A stretch of 64,000 bases of DNA from Ruegeria arenilitoris (GCF_042675705.1 NZ_JBHTJJ010000005.1); one strand, 5' to 3'. Shown: positions 51,475 to 59,858, counted from the stretch's first letter. Notes: generated by a model not told the origin, from the sequence alone. Program-made: numbers and translations.

Positions 51475-52254
51475 TCAAACTGCGCGTTCGACCATCATCT
51501 TCTTGATCTCGGCAATCGCCTTGGCCGGGTTTAGCCCCTTGGGGCAGGTCTTTGCACAGTTCATGATCGTATGGCACCGATACAGCTTGAACGGATCCTC
51601 AAGCTGATCCAGACGCTCGCCGGTGGCCTCGTCGCGGCTGTCGATGATCCAGCGATAGGCATGCAGCAGCGCGGCGGGGCCAAGGTACCGGTCGCCGTTC
51701 CACCAATAGCTGGGGCACGAGGTCGAGCAGCTGGCGCACATCACGCATTCATATAGGCCGTCCAGCTTTTTGCGGTCCTCGATCGACTGCCGCCACTCTT
51801 TAGCCGGCCGGTTGGTCTTGGTTTCCAGCCACGGCATGATGCTGGCGTGCTGTGCATAGAAATGGGTCAGATCCGGGATCAGGTCCTTGACCACCGGCAT
51901 GTGTGGCAGCGGGTAGATCTTCACGTCGCCCTTGATCTCGTCCATGCCGTAGATGCAGGCCAACGTGTTGATCCCGTCAATGTTCATCGCGCAGGAGCCG
52001 CAGATCCCCTCGCGGCACGACCGGCGGAAGGTCAGGGTCGGGTCGACCTTGTTCTTGATGTAGATCAGCGCATCCAGAACCATCGGCCCGCAATCGTCCA
52101 TGTCGACGAAGTAGGTGTCGACCCGAGGGTTCTGCCCGTCATCGGGATTCCAGCGATAGATCTGGAACTTACGCACGTTGCTCGCGCCTTCCGGCTTCGG
52201 CCAGGTCTTGCCCGTCGTAATCCGGGAATTCGTAGGGAGGGTCAGTTGGACCAT
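51475..52254 (-). CDS. sdhB: Succinate dehydrogenase iron-sulfur subunit
   Basis: The 259-residue subunit has the [2Fe-2S] motif CREGICGSCAMNIDG with a later Cys near residue 85, the [4Fe-4S] CVMCASCSTSCPSYWW, and the [3Fe-4S] CHTIMNCAKTCPKGLNP. It carries electrons from SdhA FAD to ubiquinone in complex II. It follows sdhA by 12 bases and ends the sdhCDAB order. The cluster ligands are all present. Confidence 0.97.
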   Translation of the reverse strand: MVQLTLPTNSRITTGKTWPKPEGASNVRKFQIYRWNPDDGQNPRVDTYFVDMDDCGPMVLDALIYIKNKVDPTLTFRRSCREGICGSCAMNIDGINTLACIYGMDEIKGDVKIYPLPHMPVVKDLIPDLTHFYAQHASIMPWLETKTNRPAKEWRQSIEDRKKLDGLYECVMCASCSTSCPSYWWNGDRYLGPAALLHAYRWIIDSRDEATGERLDQLEDPFKLYRCHTIMNCAKTCPKGLNPAKAIAEIKKMMVERAV

Positions 52255-52266
52255 GTGTTCCTCTCC

Positions 52267-54072
52267 TCAGAATGTCCGCGCCTTGGGCGCGATCTTTTCA
52301 AGGCTGATACCGCCTTCAGCCTCGGTGCTCAGCGGATCGACGATGACCGGGCGATAGCTGAGTTCGACCTTGTTCCCGTCAACCCGGGACACGGTGTGAA
52401 CACGCCAGTTTTCGTCATCGCGCTCAGTGAAGTCTTCATGTGCATGAGCGCCGCGGGATTCCTTCCGCGCTTCGGCGCCGACGATTGTGGCAAGCGCGTT
52501 GGGCATCAGGTTGGTCAGTTCCAGCGTCTCCATCAAGTCGCTGTTCCAGATCAGGCTGCGATCCGTGACCTTGATATCCTCCATCTTGGCCGCGATTGCG
52601 GTCATCTTCTCGACCCCTTCGGCCAGGGTCTTGGCTGTCCGGAACACCGCGGCATCCGCCTGCATGGTTTTCTGCATCTCAAGCCGCAGATCGGCCGTCG
52701 GGATTGCACCGCTGGCATTGCGCACCGCATCGAACCGATCGAACGCCTTGTCGACCGAGGCCTGGTTCAGGACCGGGTTGGGCGTTTCGGGGTCGACGAC
52801 CTTGCCCGCCCGGATCGCCGCCGCGCGGCCAAAGACCACGAGGTCGATCAACGAGTTCGACCCCAACCGGTTCGCTCCGTGAACCGATGCGCAACCAGCT
52901 TCGCCCACGGCCATCAGGCCGGGCACGACAGCGTTCGGATCGTCGGCGGTCGGGTTCAACACCTCGCCCCAATAGTTGGTCGGAATACCGCCCATGTTGT
53001 AGTGCACCGTCGGAAGAACCGGGATCGGTTCCTTGGTGACATCCACGCCGGCGAAGATCTTTGCGCTTTCCGAGATGCCCGGCAAACGCTCGTGCAGGGC
53101 TTCGGCCGGAAGATGGCTCAGGTTCAGGTGAATATGGTCGCCTTCGGGACCGACGCCGCGTCCTTCGCGGATTTCCATGGTCATCGAACGCGAGACATAG
53201 TCGCGCGGTGCGAGGTCCTTGTATTGGGGCGCGTAGCGCTCCATGAACCGTTCACCTTCCGAGTTGGTCAGATATCCGCCTTCGCCGCGGGCACCTTCGG
53301 TGATCAGGCAGCCCGAGCCGTAGATGCCGGTCGGGTGAAACTGCACGAACTCCATGTCCTGCAAGGCCAGGCCGGCACGGGCCACCATGCCGCCGCCGTC
53401 GCCGGTGCAGGTGTGGGCCGAGGTCGCGCTGAAGTAGGCGCGGCCGTAACCGCCCGTGGCCAGAACCACCATCTTGGCATTGAAGACATGCATGGTGCCG
53501 TCGTCCAGCTTCCAGCAAACAACGCCCTGGCACTGCCCGTCTTCGGACATGATCAGGTCAATGGCGAAATATTCGATGTAGAATTCCGCATTGTTCTTCA
53601 GTGACTGCCCGTACAGCGTGTGCAGGATCGCATGACCGGTCCGGTCGGCAGCGGCACAGGTACGCTGAACTGCGGGGCCTTCACCGAATTCGGTCGTGTG
53701 GCCACCAAAGGGACGTTGGTAGATCTTGCCTTCTTCTGTGCGCGAGAACGGCACACCGTAATGCTCCAACTCATAGACGGCCTTGGGTGCTTCGCGCGCC
53801 AGGTATTCCATCGCGTCGGTGTCACCCAGCCAGTCCGAGCCCTTGACGGTGTCATACATGTGCCACTGCCAATGGTCGGGGCCCATGTTCGACAGCGACG
53901 CCGCAATGCCACCCTGCGCCGCAACGGTGTGCGAGCGGGTCGGAAAAACCTTGGTTACGCAAGCGGTGCGCAGACCTTGTTCGGCCATGCCCAGCGTGGC
54001 ACGCAGACCGGCCCCACCGGCGCCGACCACGACCACGTCATATTCGTGCGTTTCGTATTCGTAAGCAGCCAT
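52267..54072 (-). CDS. sdhA: Succinate dehydrogenase flavoprotein subunit
   Basis: The 601-residue subunit has the FAD-binding VVVVGAGGAGLRATLGMAEQG near residue 12, the covalent-FAD His region TRSHTVAAQGGIAASL, and the substrate/active-site residues in HPTGIYGSGCLITEGARGEGG and HGANRLGSNSLID. It oxidises succinate to fumarate. The frame is open upstream to 54141, but MAAYEYETHEYD at 54072 is the family start. It is part of the sdhC-sdhD-sdhA-sdhB operon. Confidence 0.97.
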   Translation of the reverse strand: MAAYEYETHEYDVVVVGAGGAGLRATLGMAEQGLRTACVTKVFPTRSHTVAAQGGIAASLSNMGPDHWQWHMYDTVKGSDWLGDTDAMEYLAREAPKAVYELEHYGVPFSRTEEGKIYQRPFGGHTTEFGEGPAVQRTCAAADRTGHAILHTLYGQSLKNNAEFYIEYFAIDLIMSEDGQCQGVVCWKLDDGTMHVFNAKMVVLATGGYGRAYFSATSAHTCTGDGGGMVARAGLALQDMEFVQFHPTGIYGSGCLITEGARGEGGYLTNSEGERFMERYAPQYKDLAPRDYVSRSMTMEIREGRGVGPEGDHIHLNLSHLPAEALHERLPGISESAKIFAGVDVTKEPIPVLPTVHYNMGGIPTNYWGEVLNPTADDPNAVVPGLMAVGEAGCASVHGANRLGSNSLIDLVVFGRAAAIRAGKVVDPETPNPVLNQASVDKAFDRFDAVRNASGAIPTADLRLEMQKTMQADAAVFRTAKTLAEGVEKMTAIAAKMEDIKVTDRSLIWNSDLMETLELTNLMPNALATIVGAEARKESRGAHAHEDFTERDDENWRVHTVSRVDGNKVELSYRPVIVDPLSTEAEGGISLEKIAPKARTF

Positions 54073-54091
54073 TTCATTCAGCTCCGGGGTG

Positions 54092-54463
54092 TTAGAGGGC
54101 AATGCGGGCGACGGCGAAGATACCTGCCGCCGCGGCGCCATATGAGAGACACTTGACGAGAATGATCAGAACCTTTTCCATTGTGCCGTGCACATAGTCC
54201 TCGATCATCACCTGGGCACCATCAGCGAAATGCTTGAACCCGACGGCCAGCGTCAGGGCCGCCACGATTGCCGGGAATGGCCGCGAGTAATAGTCCAGCA
54301 CCACGTCAAAGGGCTGTCCCAGCGTGGGGCCGAATGTGAAGACAAAAAGCGGGACAAGGATCAGCAGCGCAACCGAGCTGACCTTCATCGCCCAAAAATG
54401 TTCGGTGCCCGACTTGGCCGATCCCAGGCCTACGGCGCGTTTGCGGTCGGTAAGATAACGCAT
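54092..54463 (-). CDS. sdhD: Succinate dehydrogenase membrane anchor subunit SdhD
   Basis: The 123-residue protein has three membrane segments and GFKHFADGAQVMIEDYVHG, with His and Asp residues near the haem and quinone site. It anchors the complex and helps bind ubiquinone. The ATG at 54463 was chosen because it matches MRYLTDRKRAVGLGSAKSG, the typical start; the frame is open further upstream over sdhC. The gap to sdhC is 11 bases. Confidence 0.93.
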   Translation of the reverse strand: MRYLTDRKRAVGLGSAKSGTEHFWAMKVSSVALLILVPLFVFTFGPTLGQPFDVVLDYYSRPFPAIVAALTLAVGFKHFADGAQVMIEDYVHGTMEKVLIILVKCLSYGAAAAGIFAVARIAL

Positions 54464-54474
54464 GTCAGCCTCCC

Positions 54475-54861
54475 TCAGGCAACGATCAACAGTGTCAGGA
54501 AAGTCAGCACGAAAGAGCCGATCACAACCGCCCAGCCCAGCTTGTAGGCTGTCGGGATATCCAGTCCGATCGCGTTGTCCCAGATCAGGTGCCGGATGCC
54601 GGCCAGCGTGTGGTACCAAAGACCCCAAAGCGACAGTGCCATGACCAAGTCCCCGAGGAGCGACGTGATCACACCATTGGCGCGATCAAAGGCTTCGGGC
54701 GACGTGGCTGCGGCCAGGAACCACCAGACGATCAACAGCGCGGCCAACAACATGGCGTTGCCGGTGATCCGGGTCAGGATGGAAGTGACAGAGGTCAACT
54801 GCGGACGATAGATCGACAGATGCGGCGAAAGCGGGCGGTTCCCCCGATTGACATCGGCCAT
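54475..54861 (-). CDS. sdhC: Succinate dehydrogenase cytochrome b556 subunit SdhC
   Basis: The 128-residue subunit has the family signature RPLSPHLSIYRPQLTSVTSILTRITG near the start and the haem-ligand region HTLAGIRHLIWD near residue 85, plus three membrane segments. It is the first gene of the operon. AAAAGGAG lies just before the ATG. Two GTGATCAC palindromes lie upstream. Confidence 0.95.
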   Translation of the reverse strand: MADVNRGNRPLSPHLSIYRPQLTSVTSILTRITGNAMLLAALLIVWWFLAAATSPEAFDRANGVITSLLGDLVMALSLWGLWYHTLAGIRHLIWDNAIGLDIPTAYKLGWAVVIGSFVLTFLTLLIVA

Positions 54862-54891
54862 GGCGGCTCCTTTTGAGGTTGGCTACCGAAG

Positions 54892-54919
54892 TTTTTACTC
54901 CATTTTGCGACCCTGTCAC
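54892..54919 (-). promoter_or_regulatory. Candidate promoter of sdhCDAB
   Basis: On the minus strand GTGACA (54919-54914) and TAAAAA (54897-54892) are separated by 16 bases, placing a start about 25 bases before the sdhC ATG. The GTGATCAC pair would then lie around 90-120 bases upstream of transcription start. Tentative. Confidence 0.35.
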
Positions 54920-54975
54920 GCGCTGCGCGCGCAAAAAAGATCAAATCACCCGCAATTTCGCCGATAATTCGGAAA

Positions 54976-55006
54976 CGTGATCACACAAAATATTCTCGTG
55001 ATCACA
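54976..55006. promoter_or_regulatory. Paired GTGATCAC operators upstream of sdhC
   Basis: Two exact copies of the palindrome GTGATCAC occur at 54977-54984 and 54998-55005, 21 bases apart (two helical turns). Both are embedded in CGTGATCACA. They lie about 116-145 bases before the sdhC start. The same paired arrangement is found before sucC. Confidence 0.65.
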
Positions 55007-55054
55007 AAACGCATTCCAACGCCCCAATGTTAGCGTTTTCAAGGGTCAAGCAAT

Positions 55055-55062
55055 GTGATCAC
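55055..55062. promoter_or_regulatory. Third GTGATCAC site in the sdh upstream region
   Basis: Another exact GTGATCAC, in TGTGATCACG, lies 57 bases beyond the pair and 15 bases before the convergent-side end of the DUF1194 gene. It could be an auxiliary looping site for the same regulator. Confidence 0.5.
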
Positions 55063-55076
55063 GAATCTTTCCGCGC

Positions 55077-55739
55077 TCAGCGCCGATCTGCAGTCTGCCG
55101 CGTGACTTCACGCAGAAGTTTTTTCCGGATCCGTTCGGGATAGTCCTTGAAACCGGCAGCCGATACGACGAAGGCTCCTTCACCGACTATGACGTTTTCA
55201 AAGAAATAGGCCGTCAGGTCTGGTTCGCTCTCCTCGATCGCAATTGCGTTCACCGTGATCCCCTGACGGCGCAAAAGGTCTCGGATCTCGGTCGGCTCGA
55301 CCCCTTCGTTCGAGACGCCGTCCCCCGAGATGTCGATTAGATGACGCTTGCACTCGGGCACCTCGAGAAAGCTGTTCACGGTCATTTCCAGCGCCTCACC
55401 GATCGCGGTCGAAAAGTTCCGCCAGACACGCGGATCGGCAGACACTTTTGCGGCAAACGTATCCAGTGCGTCGAACCCGTCAATTTTGGTCCAGGGGATT
55501 GTGATCCGCTGCCGCGAGGTCCCGGTCCATTGCACCAGCATCAAACGGGCCTGGCCGCGCACCAGCGCCTCGGACACGACCGGGTCGCGCAGTCCGGCCG
55601 CCAGGCCATCCATCTGGATGCGGTATTCCGAACTGTCGACCGATCCGGACACATCCACGGCTAAAGCCAGCGCCAGATCGCAGGCCGACGCCGGGCGGGC
55701 AAGGCAGAGCGCAGCAGCAAGGATACGCAGATAAGACAT
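55077..55739 (-). CDS. DUF1194 domain protein, secreted von Willebrand factor A-like
   Basis: The 220-residue protein has a signal peptide (YLRILAAALCLARPASA) and a vWA-type fold with an intact MIDAS motif, DVSGSVDSSEY near residue 29. HLIDISGDGVSNEG near residue 137 supplies a further metal-site region. It is likely periplasmic and binds a divalent metal and a protein partner; no function is established. It lies between mch and sdhC in the same direction, with 60 bases to mch, an unexplained position. Confidence 0.85.
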   Translation of the reverse strand: MSYLRILAAALCLARPASACDLALALAVDVSGSVDSSEYRIQMDGLAAGLRDPVVSEALVRGQARLMLVQWTGTSRQRITIPWTKIDGFDALDTFAAKVSADPRVWRNFSTAIGEALEMTVNSFLEVPECKRHLIDISGDGVSNEGVEPTEIRDLLRRQGITVNAIAIEESEPDLTAYFFENVIVGEGAFVVSAAGFKDYPERIRKKLLREVTRQTADRR

Positions 55740-55799
55740 GAGCCGAACCTAGCACGGTTCGGCCCGGTCGGGATCACAAGACTGTGGGGGTCAGCCCGT

Positions 55800-56828
55800 T
55801 CAGATCGGCATCAGCGCCCAATAGTCCAGATCCAGCAGGACGTCGGGGCTGTATTTTCCATCCGGGCCGCGCAGGGCAAAGGGCTCGCCACCCTTGGTCG
55901 CCACCAGTCGCAACCGGATCGCACCCACGCCGGGAACCCCGGTTTCGGCCTTGTCCACCACTTCGGACCACGCCTTGATGGTGTCGCCCGCGAAACAGGG
56001 GTTGGCGTGGGCGCCGGCGTTCAGACCTACGATCATCTGCGCGTTGGCCAGTCCGTTGAAGGACAGGGCCCGCGCCATCGAAATCACATGGCCGCCATAG
56101 ATCAGCCGCCCATCGGGGCGGAAGGTCAGGTCGAAATGCACCTTGGCGGTGTTCTGCCACAGGCGGGTGGCCAGCATGTGCTCGGCCTCTTCCACGGTCA
56201 CGCCGTCGACATGGTCGATGGTTTCCCCGATCTGGTAGTCTCCCCAGCGGTGCGGTTCTCCGGCCAGAGCAAAGTCGTATTTGCTGAAATCCAGCCCGTT
56301 CGGCACCACGAGGTCGCCGGGCTCCAGCGCCTTTTTCAGGTCCGGCACCACGGTTTCCGGGGCAGGCGCGTCGAGGTTCGATTTCCGCACCATCACCCAG
56401 CGCACGTATTCGATCACCACTTCGTCGCGCTGGTTCAGTCCGCGCGTGCGCACCCAGACTACGCCGGTCTTGCCGTTCGAATTCTGCTTGAGGCCGATCA
56501 CCTCGGATTCCGACCGCAGGGTGTCACCGGGATAGACCGGCTGCAGCCAGCGCCCCTCGGCATAGCCCAGGTTCGCGACCGCGTTCAGCGAGATGTCCGG
56601 CACCGTCTTGCCGAATACCACATGGAACGCCGCCAGATCGTCGATCGGGCTTTGCGGCAGGCCGCAGCTCCGGGCGAACTCGTCCGAGGAATAGAGCGCG
56701 TGGCGCGCGGGATATAGCGCATGATAGAGCGCGCGCTCGCCCACCGTCACGGTGCGGGGCACCGCGTGGTGCAGCACCTGCCCGATGGAGTAGTCCTCGA
56801 AAAAGCGGCCCGGATTGGTCTTTGCCAT
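55800..56828 (-). CDS. mch: Mesaconyl-CoA hydratase (beta-methylmalyl-CoA dehydratase), MaoC-like
   Basis: The 342-residue protein has two hotdog-fold MaoC-like halves. The N-terminal FFEDYSIGQVLHHAVPRTVTVGERALYHALYPARHAL and VFGKTVPDISLNAVANLGYAEGRW match mesaconyl-CoA hydratase, and GEPHRWGDYQIGETIDHVDGVTVEEAEHM opens the second half. It hydrates mesaconyl-CoA to beta-methylmalyl-CoA in the ethylmalonyl-CoA pathway. Location in one run with mcl2 matches Rhodobacter sphaeroides. The ATG overlaps the previous gene by one base. Confidence 0.93.
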   Translation of the reverse strand: MAKTNPGRFFEDYSIGQVLHHAVPRTVTVGERALYHALYPARHALYSSDEFARSCGLPQSPIDDLAAFHVVFGKTVPDISLNAVANLGYAEGRWLQPVYPGDTLRSESEVIGLKQNSNGKTGVVWVRTRGLNQRDEVVIEYVRWVMVRKSNLDAPAPETVVPDLKKALEPGDLVVPNGLDFSKYDFALAGEPHRWGDYQIGETIDHVDGVTVEEAEHMLATRLWQNTAKVHFDLTFRPDGRLIYGGHVISMARALSFNGLANAQMIVGLNAGAHANPCFAGDTIKAWSEVVDKAETGVPGVGAIRLRLVATKGGEPFALRGPDGKYSPDVLLDLDYWALMPI

Positions 56829-57034
56829 TATTGCTGTCCCAGTTTCATGTCGGGGGAATAGTCGGCCGCGACATCCTTGGTCACGGCCTGCGCACAGCGC
56901 ATCTTGCTGGTGGACGGATCGAACGCATAGGCCGGAGAGCCGTGCAGCTCCCACCCTTTGGCCAGCGCCTCGGACACCTTGTGGCAGAAGTCCGAGGTGT
57001 CCTCTTCAGTCAGCAGTCGATAAAGTTTCGCCAT
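56828..57034 (-). CDS. DUF1737 domain protein
   Basis: The 68-residue protein reads AKLYRLLTEEDTSDFCHKVSEALAKGWELHG and then FDPSTSKMRCAQAV, the small DUF1737 pattern. Function unknown. It starts at ATG 57034 after AGGTGACGTG and overlaps mch by one base, so it is translated with the mch enzyme. It may be a small partner or stability factor, but nothing shows that. Confidence 0.82.
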   Translation of the reverse strand: MAKLYRLLTEEDTSDFCHKVSEALAKGWELHGSPAYAFDPSTSKMRCAQAVTKDVAADYSPDMKLGQQ

Positions 57035-57046
57035 CACGTCACCTGC

Positions 57047-57601
57047 CTAACCCGGGAACGGAGACGGGCCGACCAGCCCGTGGATGTAACCGATGATGCC
57101 CAGCAGCACGATCGAGGCCACGAAGAACATCGCGTCCTTGCCATAGCTTCCGGGCTCGCCCGGGGTCCAATCGGGCTCGGACTTGTTGATGACGATCACT
57201 TCGACCACGGCCCAGGCCAACAGGCCGCCGAACAGGATGATCGACGCCAGATCACCATTGACCAGCAGATGCGCAAAGGCCCAGAGCTTGAACCCGCCCA
57301 GCATCGGGTGACGCACCTTGTTCAGCAGTCGGCCCTTGGTTCCGGCCGGGCTCATCATCCAGATCGCGATCAGCACCAGCAGGTTGTTGATGTGGATCAT
57401 GAAGCTGGGCGGCGCCCAGACATGGATGAAATCGGTCATGCGATAGCCGAAGATCATCAGCAGGATCGACACGACCAGCGCACCCGCGACGGCGCCCTTT
57501 CCGGCGTCACCCATGGCCGCGCGGCGGGCGGGCATCAGGCGTTTGAACAGATGCGCGGCCCACCAAAGCGCCACGCCGAGAATGAGAAGAACGAAGCCCA
57601 T
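57047..57601 (-). CDS. NnrU family membrane protein
   Basis: The 184-residue protein has five to six membrane segments, with LGVALWWAAHLFKRLMPARR at the start, then VRHPMLGGFKLWAFAHLLVNGD, the NnrU/isoprenylcysteine-methyltransferase-like core. NnrU is linked to nitrite/nitric oxide metabolism in denitrifiers, and related proteins act in carotenoid or quinone chemistry. Here it sits between mcl2 and mch, as in Rhodobacter, so a denitrification role is doubtful. Confidence 0.88.
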   Translation of the reverse strand: MGFVLLILGVALWWAAHLFKRLMPARRAAMGDAGKGAVAGALVVSILLMIFGYRMTDFIHVWAPPSFMIHINNLLVLIAIWMMSPAGTKGRLLNKVRHPMLGGFKLWAFAHLLVNGDLASIILFGGLLAWAVVEVIVINKSEPDWTPGEPGSYGKDAMFFVASIVLLGIIGYIHGLVGPSPFPG

Positions 57602-57607
57602 GCTGGC

Positions 57608-58465
57608 TTACCCCGCTTGCAAAGCTGATATCGCCTCTGCTTTTGCCAGAATTTCACGGGCAGTTACAACGTGCAGGTTTTCCACGATCTTGCCGTCGAC
57701 CACGGCAACGCCCTGTCCTTTGGCCTCGACCTCTTCGAATGCGACGATCTGGCGGCGGGCCAGGTCGATCTCGGCCTCGGACGGGGCAAAGGCGGTATTG
57801 GCGGTCTCGATCTGCGCGGGGTGGATCAGGGTTTTGCCGTCAAAGCCCATGTCGCGACCCTGCGCGCATTCGGCAGCCAAACCTTCGGTATCCTTGAAGG
57901 CGTTGTAGACACCATCGACGATCATCAGCCCCTCGGCCTTGGCGGCCAGCAGGCACAGGCCCAGAGAGGTCATCAGCGGCAGGCGGTCGGGGCGGAAGCG
58001 GGTCTGCAGTTCTTTCGCCAGATCGTTGGTGCCCATGACAAAGCCCGCCATCAGCGGATGGGCCGCGATCGCGGCCGCGTTCAGCATGCCGCGCGGGGTT
58101 TCCATCATCGCCCAGATCGGCAGGTCGCCAGTGATCGCGGCCAGCGCATCCACGTCGGCGGCCGAATTCACCTTGGGCAGCAGCACCACGTCGGCATCCA
58201 TCTCGCGTACGGCCTCGGCATCGGCGCGGCCCCAGTCCGTGTCCAGACCGTTGATTCGCACGATCTTGACGCGCGGACCATAACCGCCCGTGGCCAGAGC
58301 GGCCTTGAGCGTTTCGCGTGCGTTCTCTTTTTCATTGGCGGCAACCGCGTCTTCCAGATCGAAGATGATGGCATCGACCGGCAGCGAGCGCGCCTTGTCG
58401 AGCGCCCGCTCCTTGGAGCCGGGGATATACAGAACAGAGCGGTAGGGGCGCTGGCGGGGGTCCAT
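57608..58465 (-). CDS. mcl2: (3S)-malyl-CoA thioesterase (Mcl2), CitE-like
   Basis: The 285-residue TIM-barrel protein of the citrate-lyase beta family has RSVLYIPGSKERALDKARSLPVDAIIFDLEDAV at the start, IVRINGLDTDWG near residue 70, the acidic metal site in PIWAMMETPRGML, and GFDGKTLIHPAQIE. Its length and its operon with mch match Rhodobacter Mcl2, which hydrolyses (3S)-malyl-CoA to malate, rather than the longer Mcl1 lyase. Activity cannot be proved from sequence. The ATG at 58465 follows AGAGGTTCCC. Confidence 0.88.
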   Translation of the reverse strand: MDPRQRPYRSVLYIPGSKERALDKARSLPVDAIIFDLEDAVAANEKENARETLKAALATGGYGPRVKIVRINGLDTDWGRADAEAVREMDADVVLLPKVNSAADVDALAAITGDLPIWAMMETPRGMLNAAAIAAHPLMAGFVMGTNDLAKELQTRFRPDRLPLMTSLGLCLLAAKAEGLMIVDGVYNAFKDTEGLAAECAQGRDMGFDGKTLIHPAQIETANTAFAPSEAEIDLARRQIVAFEEVEAKGQGVAVVDGKIVENLHVVTAREILAKAEAISALQAG

Positions 58466-58633
58466 GGGAACCTCTCGTTGAAATAAAGTTGCGCAGAATG
58501 GGGCATTTTTTGCCGGAAACTTCAAGGCCAAAATCGCCGCATTGCAGCATGCGACGCAACGCGCGGTGGTTTTACCGCAATTGCAGAGGGTTCCGGCAGC
58601 TTTGGTCCAGTCAACAGGCAAAGGGGGCCGAAG
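58466..58633. promoter_or_regulatory. mcl2 divergent upstream region with TTGC/GCAA motifs
   Basis: AAAGTTGCGC (58485-58494) and the imperfect dyad from TTGC at 58542 to GCAA at 58559 lie here. Similar TTGC-rich sequences are in the ecm and ccr upstream regions. They may mark a shared acyl-CoA-responsive regulator, such as the ScfR/PccR type, but the match is loose. Confidence 0.35.
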
Positions 58634-58939
58634 ATGAATCAGTGGTTGTTTCAGATGACGATGGGGCTGGGCATCATGGTGCTGGCGGCGCAGCAGGTGC
58701 AGGCGCAGTCGCCGAACTGTGCGCCCCGGCCGGACGTGTTGCAGCGGTTGGCCGAGACCTATGGCGAGACCCGGCGCGGCATCGGCATGGCGCGGCAGGG
58801 GGCGGTGATGGAAGTCTTTGCCTCGGACGAAACCGGCACATGGACCATCACCGTGACCTTGCCGGATGGCATGACCTGCCTGATCGCGGCAGGCGAGGCC
58901 TATGAGGTGATGGCCGAGGCGCTGCCGCCCGATGCCTGA
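58634..58939 (+). CDS. Small secreted hypothetical protein
   Basis: The 101-residue protein has a likely signal peptide (WLFQMTMGLGIMVLAAQQVQAQ) and a short mature domain. The latter has two cysteines (SPNCAPRPDVL and DGMTCLIAAGEAYE) that could form a disulfide. AAGGGGGCCGAAG precedes the ATG. It is not recognised beyond a conserved-looking periplasmic protein, and it is divergent from mcl2. Confidence 0.7.
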   Translation: MNQWLFQMTMGLGIMVLAAQQVQAQSPNCAPRPDVLQRLAETYGETRRGIGMARQGAVMEVFASDETGTWTITVTLPDGMTCLIAAGEAYEVMAEALPPDA

Positions 58940-58942
58940 GGG

Positions 58943-59698
58943 TCAGGTCAACGCGTCCCAGATCAGTTTCGTGCCGGTCAGGGTCAGCAGAACGTAGGCG
59001 ATGCCGAAGAACAGGCGCTCGGACATCATCCAGTGGGCGCGCACGCCCAGCCAGGCACCGAGGATGGCGAAGGGGGTCAGCAGCAGGTCGGCCCAGGCGG
59101 TCTGCAGGGTGAACATGCCCAGATAGGCATAGGGGACAAACTTGGCGATGTTGATGACCCAAAAGACCAGCACGGTGGTGGCCTGGAACTCGGTTTTCGT
59201 CAGGCGCTGCGACAGCAGATAGACGGCAGCGGGCGGGCCGCCGGCGTGGCTCACGAAGCTGGTGAACCCGGCGACCATCCCCGCGAACAGCCCGGCCGGG
59301 GGCGGCAGGCGGTTGGCGAAGCCACGCACCCAGCCGCGGGTTTGGGCGACGTGCCAGATCACGAAGCCCACCGAAATGCCCCCGATCAGCAGGCGAAGCA
59401 GGTCTTCGTCGGTCGCCCGGTACAGCAGCGCGCCCAGCACCACGCCCGGCACCGCGCCCAGCATCAGCAAGCGGGCGTCGGGCCAGCTCCAGCGTTTCCA
59501 GTAGGGGCGCAGCGTTGCCAGATCGATCACCATCAGGATCGGCAACATCAGCGCCAGCGCCTGCCCCGGGTCAAGGATCAGCGCCAGAATCGATGAGGAC
59601 GCAAAGGCCACGCCCGAGCCGAAGCCACCCTTGGAGATGCCCGCAAAGATCACGGCCGGGATCGCCACGGCAAAAAACATCAGGTTCAATTCGACCAT
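58943..59698 (-). CDS. TauE/SafE family permease (third copy, distant type)
   Basis: The 251-residue polytopic protein has GISKGGFGSGVAFASSSILAL near residue 20 and AGMVAGFTSFVSHAGGPPAAVYLL near residue 140, the two TauE/SafE repeats. It is shorter and clearly different from the tandem pair at 37-39 kb, so it is not a recent copy. Substrate unknown. It converges with the small secreted protein gene. Confidence 0.88.
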   Translation of the reverse strand: MVELNLMFFAVAIPAVIFAGISKGGFGSGVAFASSSILALILDPGQALALMLPILMVIDLATLRPYWKRWSWPDARLLMLGAVPGVVLGALLYRATDEDLLRLLIGGISVGFVIWHVAQTRGWVRGFANRLPPPAGLFAGMVAGFTSFVSHAGGPPAAVYLLSQRLTKTEFQATTVLVFWVINIAKFVPYAYLGMFTLQTAWADLLLTPFAILGAWLGVRAHWMMSERLFFGIAYVLLTLTGTKLIWDALT

Positions 59699-59762
59699 GC
59701 GGCGGCCCCGAAACGGCTTGTCCTGCGGGTGGTTTAGCGCAACCGGCGGGGGGCAGGCAAAC

Positions 59763-59780
59763 GGTATGCGGTCGCATGCC
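59763..59780. promoter_or_regulatory. Candidate palindrome in the mdh upstream region
   Basis: GGTATGCGGTCGCATGCC is an 18-base near-palindrome 79-96 bases before the mdh ATG. The mdh upstream region lacks the GTGATCAC motif seen before sdh and suc, so a different regulator may act here. Confidence 0.35.
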
Positions 59781-59858
59781 GCGCTGCAGAACCCTTGCGC
59801 AACGGCATTTTAACGACTAGCAAACCGTCGATTTCAAAACCGACCGGAGATATTCCAA

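Noticed and set aside
51847..53604. 585-codon open frame antisense to sdhB-sdhA
   Set aside because: It is a mirror of two well-supported genes, has no recognisable domain, and crosses the sdhA-sdhB junction.
54976..55006. CRP binding site interpretation of the GTGATCAC repeats
   Set aside because: CRP sites are TGTGA-N6-TCACA; here the two half-sites meet directly with no spacer.
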